From: Desulfofustis sp. PB-SRB1
GTDB taxonomy: Bacteria; Desulfobacterota; Desulfobulbia; Desulfobulbales; Desulfocapsaceae
DNA length: 64,000 nucleotides
Direction of reading: 5' to 3'
NCBI GenBank assembly: GCA_016722945.1
Contig: JAEQMT010000038.1
Span: 1 to 64,000 of the forward strand
In this document: in pieces, positions 55,064 to 63,364 of the stretch
Layout: the number at the start of each line of letters is the position of its first letter
Numbering within the stretch: the first letter of the stretch is position 1
Notes under the pieces: generated by a model
Told to the model about the DNA's origin: nothing
Seen by the model: the letters and a program-made list of their open reading frames with translations, nothing else
Database searches by the model: none
Translations under genes and position numbers: made by a program

Positions 55064-56032
55064 ATGAACACTATTCGATCTGTATCAATAATTTTTGGAG
55101 TGGCCGGTTTGTGTCTGATCTTCTGGCTGCTGCACAAAGAAGGGGTCAGCACCATCGGTGCTGTTTTTTCTCTGGTCGGGATAAACATTATCTGGATGGT
55201 TCTCTACCGCGTCGTTCCCATCGTTATCGATGGTGCCGGGTGGAGGCTGCTCTTCAGCGGCGGGGCACGACCCGGCCTTAGGCTGGTATCCATGGCCCGG
55301 TGGCTTGGTGAATCGGTTAACACCCTGCTTCCCGTGGGGCAGGTTGGCGGCCATTTCGTCAGGGCTCGAGTTGTTGCCGAGCGTTACACGGGAAAAGATG
55401 ACCCAAGCGCCACGGTAACGGTGGATTTCACGATCGGTCTGTGGACCCAGATAATTTTTATTATCATCGGTCTGGGGCTCCTCGTCGCAAACACCGGGCA
55501 GTACCGCGATATGGCGAGTATGATCTACGGCGTGAGCGTAGCAATTCTAGCGGTCGGCGGTTTCGTACTCGTGCAAAAAGGTGGGTTGTTCTCCTTCGGG
55601 GCCAGAGGACTCGGCTTATTTCTTGGCGCCGGCCGCACCGAAGGCATGGGTAACAGGGCTCTGGAGCTTGATCAAAAAATCAGGGAACTGTACGCCCGCA
55701 GGCGCGATTGTTTACACGCCGGTTTCTGGCGTTTGATCGGCTGGATGGCGAAATCGGGGGAAAACTGGATTTTTTTTTATTTCGCCGGAGTCGAGGTTAA
55801 TCTTCAGACGATACTTATTCTCGAGAGCCTGAGCGGCGCCCTGCGCAGCGCCGCCTTTTTCGTACCGGGCGGTCTTGGCGTGCAAGATGGCGGATTGGTG
55901 GTTATCGGATCTCTTCTTGGCCTTGATTCAGCCAGTGTAATGGCACTGGCTGTTGCCAAGAGATTGAGAGAACTCCTGATCGGGGTACCGGGGATAGTAT
56001 GGTGGATACGTCTTGAGGGCGCCCGAAGATGA
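55064..56032 (+). CDS. hpnL: HpnL-family membrane protein (hopanoid-associated)
   Basis: A 322-aa integral membrane protein of the UPF0104/flippase-like superfamily, with about eight helices (SIIFGVAGLCLIFWLL, IGAVFSLVGINIIWMVLY, QIIFIIIGLGLLVANTG and others). The motif GQVGGHFVRARVVAER and the C-terminal FFVPGGLGVQDGGLVVIG followed by AKRLRELLIGVPG are typical of the hopanoid-linked HpnL group. The role is not settled; lipid flipping or hopanoid localisation is proposed. It overlaps hpnN by four bases (ATGA). Confidence 0.85.
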   Translation: MNTIRSVSIIFGVAGLCLIFWLLHKEGVSTIGAVFSLVGINIIWMVLYRVVPIVIDGAGWRLLFSGGARPGLRLVSMARWLGESVNTLLPVGQVGGHFVRARVVAERYTGKDDPSATVTVDFTIGLWTQIIFIIIGLGLLVANTGQYRDMASMIYGVSVAILAVGGFVLVQKGGLFSFGARGLGLFLGAGRTEGMGNRALELDQKIRELYARRRDCLHAGFWRLIGWMAKSGENWIFFYFAGVEVNLQTILILESLSGALRSAAFFVPGGLGVQDGGLVVIGSLLGLDSASVMALAVAKRLRELLIGVPGIVWWIRLEGARR

Positions 56033-58713
56033 GAGGCTTCAAAAATATGAGACACTCAGAACCATACCTGCCATCATGGTGGATAGCATGGGTTCTGAAT
56101 CATTCCGCCGGGTTTCTCACGGCGATGGTTCTGGTGACCATAGTCGTGGTATATTTTACCGTCACCAATTTCAAGATAAACGCGGATCTCGCCGACATGG
56201 TCGCCGACGATCTCCTCTTTCGGCAGATCGCCAAAGCCTATCAAGCCGAATTTCCAGAACTGGTCAATCCGCTGGTAGTGGTAATCGAAGGTGACATTGC
56301 CGAGCAGGTACGCGAAGTCAGACAACAACTCGGCAGACGTCTCGAAGAGCATCCCGACGCCTTCACATCCGTTTACATGCCGGGCGGCGGAGAGTTTTTC
56401 GATACCAACGGGCTTCTCTATCTGAGCGTTGAGGAGTTAGAGGAATATGGAGATGTTATCGCCGGAATACAGCCGTTTCTGGCAATGCTGGCCGATGATA
56501 TTTCACTGCCTCGCCTTTTTTCCGTGCTTGCATCCATCGTGGAAAACGAAGACGCTCAGATGGCCGGCAGCGGAGACTTGACACGTTTGCTCAATGCCCT
56601 TCGCGTCAGCTTTGATGCCGCGCGAGCAGGACGCATCGAGCCTGTCTCATGGCAAAACCTTATCCGCGACAACGACACCGCCAGGAGCACTTTCACCCAA
56701 TTAATTATCGTCCAGGCCGCCGCCGGCACGGGTACCGCGAATCCATACAAGCGGGAAATCAGTCTTATTCGAAGTCTGGCAGCCGATCTCGAGATACCTC
56801 AGTATTTTGAGGTTACCATCGGCATCACCGGTAACCCCGCGATAAATTACGAGGATCTGCGCAGCGTTCGCGTCGACATCGGTTTTGCATCGGCCCTCTC
56901 ACTGCTGCTTGTCGGCATAACCCTTTACTGCGGCCTCGGGTCGCTCAGGCTGGTGACCATCAGCCTGGCGACCCTGACCATTGGCCTTGCCTGGAGCGTC
57001 GGATTCGCGATCCTGCTGGTGGGCAGGCTCAACATGATCTCGGTAACCTTCATCGTACTGTTTATCGGGCTGGGCATCGATTATGCCATCCAGATAACCC
57101 TGCGCTACCTCGAATTCCTAGATGCCGGCCATACTCGCACGGAGGCGATTAAATCGGCGGTTACAAAAACCGGCAATGCCTTGATCATCTGTTCCATTTC
57201 AACCGCCATTGGCTTTTACGCCTTCGTTCCCACCGACTATGTCGGCGCCTCGGAACTGGGTCTGATTTCCGGAACGGCCATGCTGATAATTCTTTTTATC
57301 AGCGTTTCGGTACTCCCGGCCATGCTTAATCTGTTTGCTCCCAGAAACAGTAAAGCCGCGCCGGTGCGGATCGGCGCCTTTCTCCCCTCGCTACTGCGCC
57401 GCTACAGCCGCGTTATCCTCAGTGGCGCCGTCATCATGGGAGTGTGGTCGGCACTCCTTCTGCCTCATTTTACCTTTGACACCAACCCCCTCAATCTCTC
57501 AGACCCGAAGTCAGAAGCGGTGCGCACCGCCATGCGCCTTTTCGCCGACAATCGAAATTCACTATGGACCATTAGCGTGGTGACGGATTCCAGAGAGCAC
57601 GCGCAAAAGCTGGCTGGAAAACTTGAAGAACTCCCCGAGGTTGATTTAGCCTTGACCCTTGATGATTTTATTCCAGCCGACCAGGACATCAAACTTGATC
57701 AGATTGAATACATCGCGCTGAGCTTACCGGAATTCTCTGATGACATTTCGGCCCGATCCCGAAATGTGCCGGATGAGACCAGAGCCGCACTGGAAAAACT
57801 GAGCGAGGTGCTGATAGCCCTGAAGGTCGATGACAACGGCGATACGTCCATGCAGTCGGCGGCACACCTTCTTGCCGAATCAATCGACAGGTTTCTGGAA
57901 CCCCCCACCGGCCGACAAGATTATGCCCGACTGAACGAGGCCCTGATCCCCAATCTGAAGGTTCTGACCCGGACTTTACAACAGCAGACGGGGGCCGACC
58001 AGATCGGCACCGACCAATTGCCGCAAAACCTGTACCGGCAATATGTTTCGGCAAACGGCCGCTATCGAATCCAGGTGTTTCCAAAAGATGATCTGCGTGA
58101 TCCGGCCGCCCTGCGGCAATTTGTTACGGCGTTGCAAGATGTTGCGCCGCGCGCCACCGGCCAGCCGGTAAATATCCTGGGATCAGCCGATACGATCTAC
58201 ACCGCCTTCACCAGCGCCCTGATCACCGCTATCGTTCTGATTGCTTTGTTTTTGCTGGCGATAACACGTCGACCACTCGAGGTTGTCCTTGTTCTCGCGC
58301 CGCTCATCCTGGGAATTGGCTATGCCATGGCGGCAACGGTGCTGCTGAACATACCGTTAAATTTCGCCAACATCATCGCAATTCCTCTATTGCTGGGCAT
58401 CGGTGTCGATTATAGCCTGCATGTTCTGCACCGGTTGAAAGAGGAGGGAAGTGGTGATAACTCCGGCCGCTCTCCCTTCGGAGTTCTCACCACCAGCACA
58501 GCCCGCGGTATCCTTTTTAGCGGGCTGACGACGGTTATGAGTTTTGGCTCGCTGTCGTTTATCGGACATGCCGGCACAGCGAGCATGGGCAAGCTTTTAA
58601 CGATCAGCGTGCTAACGATGATTTTCTGCACGCTTGTTGTATTGCCCGCTTTTCTCGAGCAGTTTGAAAGGCTGTTTGACCGGCTCCGCTCACCTGCCGC
58701 CATAAACCGCTGA
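56029..58713 (+). CDS. hpnN: HpnN, MMPL/RND-type hopanoid transporter
   Basis: An 894-aa inner-membrane RND/MMPL protein. One N-terminal helix (AGFLTAMVLVTIVVVYF) and a periplasmic domain precede a block of helices with FIVLFIGLGIDYAIQITLRY. A second periplasmic domain and helix block follow, with IAIPLLLGIGVDYSLHVLHR. The paired GxGxDY motifs carry the proton-coupled aspartates. HpnN moves hopanoids to the outer membrane in other bacteria. Coupled to hpnL; it ends four bases from the convergent hpnM. Length agrees with the family. Confidence 0.92.
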   Translation: MRGFKNMRHSEPYLPSWWIAWVLNHSAGFLTAMVLVTIVVVYFTVTNFKINADLADMVADDLLFRQIAKAYQAEFPELVNPLVVVIEGDIAEQVREVRQQLGRRLEEHPDAFTSVYMPGGGEFFDTNGLLYLSVEELEEYGDVIAGIQPFLAMLADDISLPRLFSVLASIVENEDAQMAGSGDLTRLLNALRVSFDAARAGRIEPVSWQNLIRDNDTARSTFTQLIIVQAAAGTGTANPYKREISLIRSLAADLEIPQYFEVTIGITGNPAINYEDLRSVRVDIGFASALSLLLVGITLYCGLGSLRLVTISLATLTIGLAWSVGFAILLVGRLNMISVTFIVLFIGLGIDYAIQITLRYLEFLDAGHTRTEAIKSAVTKTGNALIICSISTAIGFYAFVPTDYVGASELGLISGTAMLIILFISVSVLPAMLNLFAPRNSKAAPVRIGAFLPSLLRRYSRVILSGAVIMGVWSALLLPHFTFDTNPLNLSDPKSEAVRTAMRLFADNRNSLWTISVVTDSREHAQKLAGKLEELPEVDLALTLDDFIPADQDIKLDQIEYIALSLPEFSDDISARSRNVPDETRAALEKLSEVLIALKVDDNGDTSMQSAAHLLAESIDRFLEPPTGRQDYARLNEALIPNLKVLTRTLQQQTGADQIGTDQLPQNLYRQYVSANGRYRIQVFPKDDLRDPAALRQFVTALQDVAPRATGQPVNILGSADTIYTAFTSALITAIVLIALFLLAITRRPLEVVLVLAPLILGIGYAMAATVLLNIPLNFANIIAIPLLLGIGVDYSLHVLHRLKEEGSGDNSGRSPFGVLTTSTARGILFSGLTTVMSFGSLSFIGHAGTASMGKLLTISVLTMIFCTLVVLPAFLEQFERLFDRLRSPAAINR

Positions 58714-58717
58714 ATCA

Positions 58718-59368
58718 TTATTCCTCGTCACGGAGCCCCTGAATCTTTTCATCCAGGTTACGCAGCAGCCCTTGCGGCCCCTCTGCTTTCAGGACTGCTT
58801 TGATCTGCGCACGGGACTGCGATAGCTGGCTTACGCCACCGATCTGAATATCGATAATCCGCCACCGATCCGAAGCATTCACCAGGATGTAGTGGAAGGT
58901 GGTGGATTTTTTATCGTTTTCCAGGGTGCTCGTTACCCGCCGATACTTCTCTCGATATATCTCGGTCGTATCAATCGTAAAGCGATGATTGTTGTACTTA
59001 TCAAAGCGAGCCACATAGGTGCCCACCGACCACTCAATATACTTTTCCAGTAGCGCGGCGCGCTCGGCCTCATCCATTTCCAGCCAGTAACTCCCAGATG
59101 ATTTTCGCAGCATGAATAAGAAATAAAAGGCGTTCCGCATGACCGGTTCAAGAATCTCGTAACGTTGTTCAAAAGTGAGTTCCGAGGAACGTTTCATGAT
59201 CTCCAGCAAGGCCGCATTGGTCTCCCGGATGACGGTTTCAACCGGATTCGCCGTCACCGGCTCGGCTGTTGCGGAGTATGGACTGGCACCGCAGCACAAC
59301 AGCAGAATAGTGAACCACACTGTTCTCAATAGCCATGCTGGGCAGAGCCGGAATGCGGGACAACTCAT
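58718..59368 (-). CDS. hpnM: HpnM, periplasmic MlaC/Ttg2D-like hopanoid protein
   Basis: A 216-aa exported protein. Its signal is LLRTVWFTILLLCCGASPYS, ending near the TAEP junction. The mature part is the MlaC/Ttg2D lipid-carrier fold (EQRYEILEPVMRNAFYFLFM, YIEWSVGTYVARFDKYNNH, DRWRIIDIQIGGVSQLSQSR). Such proteins ferry phospholipids or hopanoids across the periplasm. Convergent with hpnN, with which it presumably works; usually the two are co-directional, so local order has been rearranged. Divergent from ispH across a ~200-bp AT-rich promoter region. Confidence 0.85.
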   Translation of the reverse strand: MSCPAFRLCPAWLLRTVWFTILLLCCGASPYSATAEPVTANPVETVIRETNAALLEIMKRSSELTFEQRYEILEPVMRNAFYFLFMLRKSSGSYWLEMDEAERAALLEKYIEWSVGTYVARFDKYNNHRFTIDTTEIYREKYRRVTSTLENDKKSTTFHYILVNASDRWRIIDIQIGGVSQLSQSRAQIKAVLKAEGPQGLLRNLDEKIQGLRDEE

Positions 59369-59566
59369 AGTATGATGATTAAACCTTTGGCGGGGTTGGA
59401 AAAGATCTGCCTATGTTTGTTATTGTGGGACCTCCCGCTTCGCTGCCTTTCAAAAGGGTGCGCCTAACGGGTAATACTTTACTTTAACTTTTCTACATTG
59501 TAGGGTATAGTTAATATTTAATCTAAACATTTTTTCAAGAGTTCACTGTTTTTCGAGTACATCCGT

Positions 59567-60496
59567 GTGAAAGTCCTTCTTGCCAATCCCCGCGGTTTCT
59601 GCGCCGGGGTAAAACGGGCCATCGCTATCGTTGAAGAGTCCTTAAAAAAATACGGCGCCCCGGTTTACGTCTTGCACGAAATTGTCCATAACACCCATGT
59701 CGTAAACACACTCGCCGAAAAAGGTGCGCTGTTTGTGGAGACGCTGGAAGAAATACCGCCCGGTTCAGTGACCATTTTCAGCGCCCATGGAGTTTCCAAG
59801 GCCGTTGAGGAAAAGGCGGCAGAGCTGGCTCTAAACACCATAGATGCCACGTGTCCGCTGGTGCAAAAGGTGCATCGCCGGGTCGCCCGACTGAGCGAAG
59901 AAGGATTTGACGTGCTCATCATCGGTCATAAAAATCATCCGGAAATTGAAGGGACATGCGGACGCGCCACCGGACGGATTCACGTGATTTCACGATCCGA
60001 AGATGTGCACCAACTGCCGATCGATAACACCTCACGGGTCGGATATGTCACTCAGACAACCCTGAGTATGGATGACGCGGCCGAAATCATCACCCTCTTC
60101 AAGAAGAGGTTTCCCGATATAAACGCACCTGCCCACACCGACATTTGTTATGCCACTCAGAACCGTCAGCTAGCGGTACGCAGCCTCGCCCCTCAGGTAG
60201 ATCTTTTTCTCGTGGTGGGTTCGAAAAACAGCTCCAATTCCAATAGACTGCGTGAAGTCGCTGAAAAAAACGGGACCACGGCATATCTCATCGACAGTGT
60301 CAAAGACATTGATCCCGTCTGGCTTTCAGGCGCGGAGGTTATTGGCGTGACGGCGGGTGCATCGGCGCCGGAATCGCTGGTGGAAGAGGTTGTGGTATGG
60401 CTGCGGCAAAGATGTGACATCAGCATGGAAGAAATAGATGGGATCACCGAACATACCCTGTTCACCTTCCCTGATCTCGTTGAAATTGCAAAATGA
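59567..60496 (+). CDS. ispH: HMBDP reductase IspH
   Basis: A 309-aa iron-sulfur enzyme that makes IPP and DMAPP in the last step of the MEP pathway, supplying the C5 units of squalene and hopanoids. The three cluster cysteines are C12 (RGFCAGVKRA), C96 (IDATCPLVQKVH) and C194 (DICYATQNRQ); the catalytic glutamate lies in HPEIEGTCG (E126). SAHGVSK and SSNSNRLRE are conserved. The start is GTG. It leads a run with DUF116 and hpnH, so precursor supply is tied to hopanoid side-chain synthesis. Confidence 0.95.
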   Translation: MKVLLANPRGFCAGVKRAIAIVEESLKKYGAPVYVLHEIVHNTHVVNTLAEKGALFVETLEEIPPGSVTIFSAHGVSKAVEEKAAELALNTIDATCPLVQKVHRRVARLSEEGFDVLIIGHKNHPEIEGTCGRATGRIHVISRSEDVHQLPIDNTSRVGYVTQTTLSMDDAAEIITLFKKRFPDINAPAHTDICYATQNRQLAVRSLAPQVDLFLVVGSKNSSNSNRLREVAEKNGTTAYLIDSVKDIDPVWLSGAEVIGVTAGASAPESLVEEVVVWLRQRCDISMEEIDGITEHTLFTFPDLVEIAK

Positions 60497-60508
60497 CAAG
60501 CGATACCT

Positions 60509-61378
60509 ATGAAGCCGCTCGATCTCACCACCTTAGACACGTTTGACCTTGAGGACCGCCAAGTAGGCAAAGCCAAAAAACGGCTGTTCGTCGGCCTGGT
60601 CGTGGGAGCGGGCGCCGGTGTCGTGGCCTTTCTGTTTACGACCCTTATCCTTCCACTGGTAGGCCTCAAATCGCTGCATCCGTGGGCGCCCTATATCTTT
60701 ACCATCGGCGTTTTGGGAATGGCGCTGGTGGTAATCTGGGCGACCCTTGGCCTTGTGCTCAACATCATGTTCGGCCATTCTCTGCTGTTTTTCAGCAAAA
60801 TCAGGGGATTAACCATCAAACTCTATCTACCGCTCGTGGTACTGGTGGGAAAATCCCTTGGTATATCAAAGGACCGGGTCCGCTCGTCGTTTGTCAAGGT
60901 CAACAATGACCTGGTGAGCATATCCACCAAGAAATATAAGCCGGAAGAGTTGCTGATGCTGATGCCGCATTGTTTACAGAACTCGCGGTGCAAAATGCGC
61001 CTTACCTATTCGATGGACAACTGTAAACGCTGCGGGCTCTGCCCCATTGATGAGCTGCTCACTATCAGCGAGGAGTATGGTATTCACCTGGCGGTTGCCA
61101 CCGGCGGTACGATTGCCAGAAGAATCGTCGTCCAGAGGCGGCCGAAAATGATCATCGCGGTAGCCTGTGAGCGTGACTTGGCAAGCGGCATTCAGGATAC
61201 CTATCCAATCCCCGTATACGGCGTGCTCAACGCCCGCCCCCATGGTCCTTGTCTTGACACCACGGTTGCCAAGGCAGGCCTTGAGGCCGCCATACACAAG
61301 TTTATGGACCCCGCCTTCTTACCCGGCGGCCAAGACGCCGACATGAAGCAGCAGGCGTCGGTGGCGAGCGCCGCATAA
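60509..61378 (+). CDS. DUF116 membrane protein with cysteine cluster
   Basis: A 289-aa protein with two or three N-terminal helices (FVGLVVGAGAGVVAFLFTTL, YIFTIGVLGMALVVIWATL) and a cytoplasmic C-terminal domain of the DUF116 type. Seven cysteines stand out: C155, C161, the C172-x2-C175-x2-C178 group (NCKRCGLCPI), C220 (AVACERDLASG) and C248 (PHGPCLD). They could bind an iron-sulfur cluster or zinc. The function is unknown. It lies 12 bases after ispH and 48 before hpnH, so a role in isoprenoid or hopanoid metabolism, perhaps electron supply, is inferred. Confidence 0.8.
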   Translation: MKPLDLTTLDTFDLEDRQVGKAKKRLFVGLVVGAGAGVVAFLFTTLILPLVGLKSLHPWAPYIFTIGVLGMALVVIWATLGLVLNIMFGHSLLFFSKIRGLTIKLYLPLVVLVGKSLGISKDRVRSSFVKVNNDLVSISTKKYKPEELLMLMPHCLQNSRCKMRLTYSMDNCKRCGLCPIDELLTISEEYGIHLAVATGGTIARRIVVQRRPKMIIAVACERDLASGIQDTYPIPVYGVLNARPHGPCLDTTVAKAGLEAAIHKFMDPAFLPGGQDADMKQQASVASAA

Positions 61379-61426
61379 TCAGATCTTTCGTCTCTTAGCC
61401 AGCCACAATAATCCGCGTATCAGATC

Positions 61427-62446
61427 ATGGGCATTCCCCTTCTCCAACAACGGCGTATCGGTATGTATATCGCCGGCCAACTGCTCCGTGGCCAATCACG
61501 GTTCCCACTGGTTCTCATGCTTGAACCACTTTTTCGCTGCAACCTCAAGTGTAAGGGTTGCGGCAAGATCAGCCAGCCGCCAGAGATACTGGCCAAACAT
61601 CTCTCCGTCCAGGAATGCGTCGATGCCGCGGAGGAGTGCGGGGCGCCGGTGGTCAGTATTGCCGGAGGAGAACCACTGCTTCACCCTGATATTGAAACGA
61701 TTGTAGAGCAACTAGTCGAACGCAAGCGTTTTGTCTACTTGTGTACCAACAGTTTGCTGCTTGAAAAAAAAATGGAGGGTACGCCCGGATTTCGCCCCAG
61801 CCCTTATCTAAGTTTCAATATCCATTTCGACGGCCTGGCCGAACGCCATGACGCGGCCGTCTGCCTGGAGGGCGCTTTCGAGCGTGCCTCAAAAGCAATT
61901 TCCATGCTGGTTTCGGCCGGTTTTCGGGTGACAACCAACACGACTTTCTTCAAGGGCCAAACCTTTGAAGACGCTGCCGCGCTTTTTGACCATCTCACCT
62001 CGCTGGGAGTGGAAGCAATGACCGTTGCCGCCGGGTTCAATTACGAAAACGCCGCCGACCAGGATAACTTTCTCGGCCGCGAAGGCACCAGAAAACTCTT
62101 CCGCGAGATATTACAGAGAAAAAAACCATCATGGACATTTAACCATTCTGCCATGTACCTCGACTTTCTTGCCGGCAATCAAAACCTGGCCTGCACACCG
62201 TGGGGCAACCCGACCCGAAGCGTGTTGGGGTGGCAACGCCCCTGCTATCTTCTCAATGACGGATATGTATCGAGTTACCGGGAACTCATGGAGGACACTG
62301 ACTGGAGCAATTACGGCCAGGGTAACAACCCCCGCTGCGCGCATTGTATGCTCCACTGCGGGTTCGAGCCCAGCGCCGTGGTTGAGACCATGAGAAAACC
62401 GTGGAAGGCGGCTATGCTTGCTCTGCGTGGTCCGGGACGGAAGTAA
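61427..62446 (+). CDS. hpnH: Adenosyl-hopene transferase HpnH (radical SAM)
   Basis: A 339-aa radical-SAM enzyme that joins the 5'-deoxyadenosyl moiety of SAM to hopene, giving the first C35 hopanoid. The cluster motif is RCNLKCKGCGKI (C38-x3-C42-x2-C45), with the family-typical GCGKI. SIAGGEPLLHPDIE is the SAM-binding GGEP loop. The C-terminal NPRCAHCMLHCGFEPSAV has extra conserved cysteines. Its 3' end overlaps the convergent hpnG by 35 bases. Presence of hpnH predicts extended (C35) hopanoids. Confidence 0.93.
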   Translation: MGIPLLQQRRIGMYIAGQLLRGQSRFPLVLMLEPLFRCNLKCKGCGKISQPPEILAKHLSVQECVDAAEECGAPVVSIAGGEPLLHPDIETIVEQLVERKRFVYLCTNSLLLEKKMEGTPGFRPSPYLSFNIHFDGLAERHDAAVCLEGAFERASKAISMLVSAGFRVTTNTTFFKGQTFEDAAALFDHLTSLGVEAMTVAAGFNYENAADQDNFLGREGTRKLFREILQRKKPSWTFNHSAMYLDFLAGNQNLACTPWGNPTRSVLGWQRPCYLLNDGYVSSYRELMEDTDWSNYGQGNNPRCAHCMLHCGFEPSAVVETMRKPWKAAMLALRGPGRK

Positions 62447-63233
62447 GCCGATTTCTATAAAAATCGTCTAACGGCGCCTGAATTATGGGCCACGTCCTTC
62501 TCAGGGAAGCCATTGCCACGGAAAAATCCCTGGCCACCCGCACGGCGCCGACAATAAGCCATGGATTCTTGAGAACAGCGACGAGCATTCGGAGCGGCCG
62601 ACCGTTTCCTTCAGGATCGACTCCTTTCAGTAACCTCCCGTCAAGGGAGCGTTCGGCGGGATCGCATATTACCCTGACTGAAAAGAAGGGGAGCGATTGG
62701 GCAGCCGCCGCGGCGGCCGCTCCACCGCTTTCCATATCCACCGCGATGGCGCCGGTTGTACCATGCGCCGCCGCTTTTTCAGAAGCAGTGAGCAGCGGTT
62801 TAGCGCTGCACAAAATGGCGCCGCGTCGATAGGTGATACCGCTTACTCGTAGGGCCGTTTCGAGCTTTTCCAGTAATTTCTCATCAGGTAAATATTTGTG
62901 ATACTTGGTATTTTTCCCCGCTACGGACTCAATGATCCGTTCCGCTAAAACGATGGCTCCACGCGGCAGGCCCGGCGCCAGGCCGCCACTGATGCCAATA
63001 CTGCCCACCCCCCAGGCGTCAGCTAAGGCGGTGCCGTGAAACACCCGCTCGCGTCCCATGCCGCACTGGACAGTGCGGATATGGAGGGCTCGCCGGGCCG
63101 CTCGATATTCTTGCGGACCATGCCCAAGTTGGGTATGACGGCCGGCCACATCGGCACCTGCGGTAGACTTGATCGCTTTGGCCTCGGCGGCCAGGGCGGT
63201 GAGCACGACAAGAAGTGAGCGATCAGGTTGCAT
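62412..63233 (-). CDS. hpnG: HpnG, adenosylhopane nucleosidase/phosphorylase
   Basis: A 273-aa member of the nucleoside phosphorylase/nucleosidase fold (as in MTA/SAH nucleosidase) that removes adenine from adenosylhopane, leaving a ribosyl-type hopanoid. It has GMGRERVFHGTALADAWG, GISGGLAPGLPRGAIVLAE, and the substrate-binding IAVDMESGGAAAAA with the M-E pair. Divergent from squalene-hopene cyclase, convergent with hpnH. The unusual opposed arrangement of hpnH and hpnG is noted separately. No strong ribosome site is seen before the ATG at 63233. Confidence 0.88.
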   Translation of the reverse strand: MQPDRSLLVVLTALAAEAKAIKSTAGADVAGRHTQLGHGPQEYRAARRALHIRTVQCGMGRERVFHGTALADAWGVGSIGISGGLAPGLPRGAIVLAERIIESVAGKNTKYHKYLPDEKLLEKLETALRVSGITYRRGAILCSAKPLLTASEKAAAHGTTGAIAVDMESGGAAAAAAAQSLPFFSVRVICDPAERSLDGRLLKGVDPEGNGRPLRMLVAVLKNPWLIVGAVRVARDFSVAMASLRRTWPIIQAPLDDFYRNRLTSVPDHAEQA

Positions 63234-63364
63234 GAATCTGTGAAAAAAGATACCGTGTTTATGCGCTCAGCCACATACCGGGTAAACGCTCTTGTGCTTT
63301 TATCTGTTTTGAATACCATACTCGACCCTACCACTTTTTTCAGCTCTTCCGCACGGCACACAGC

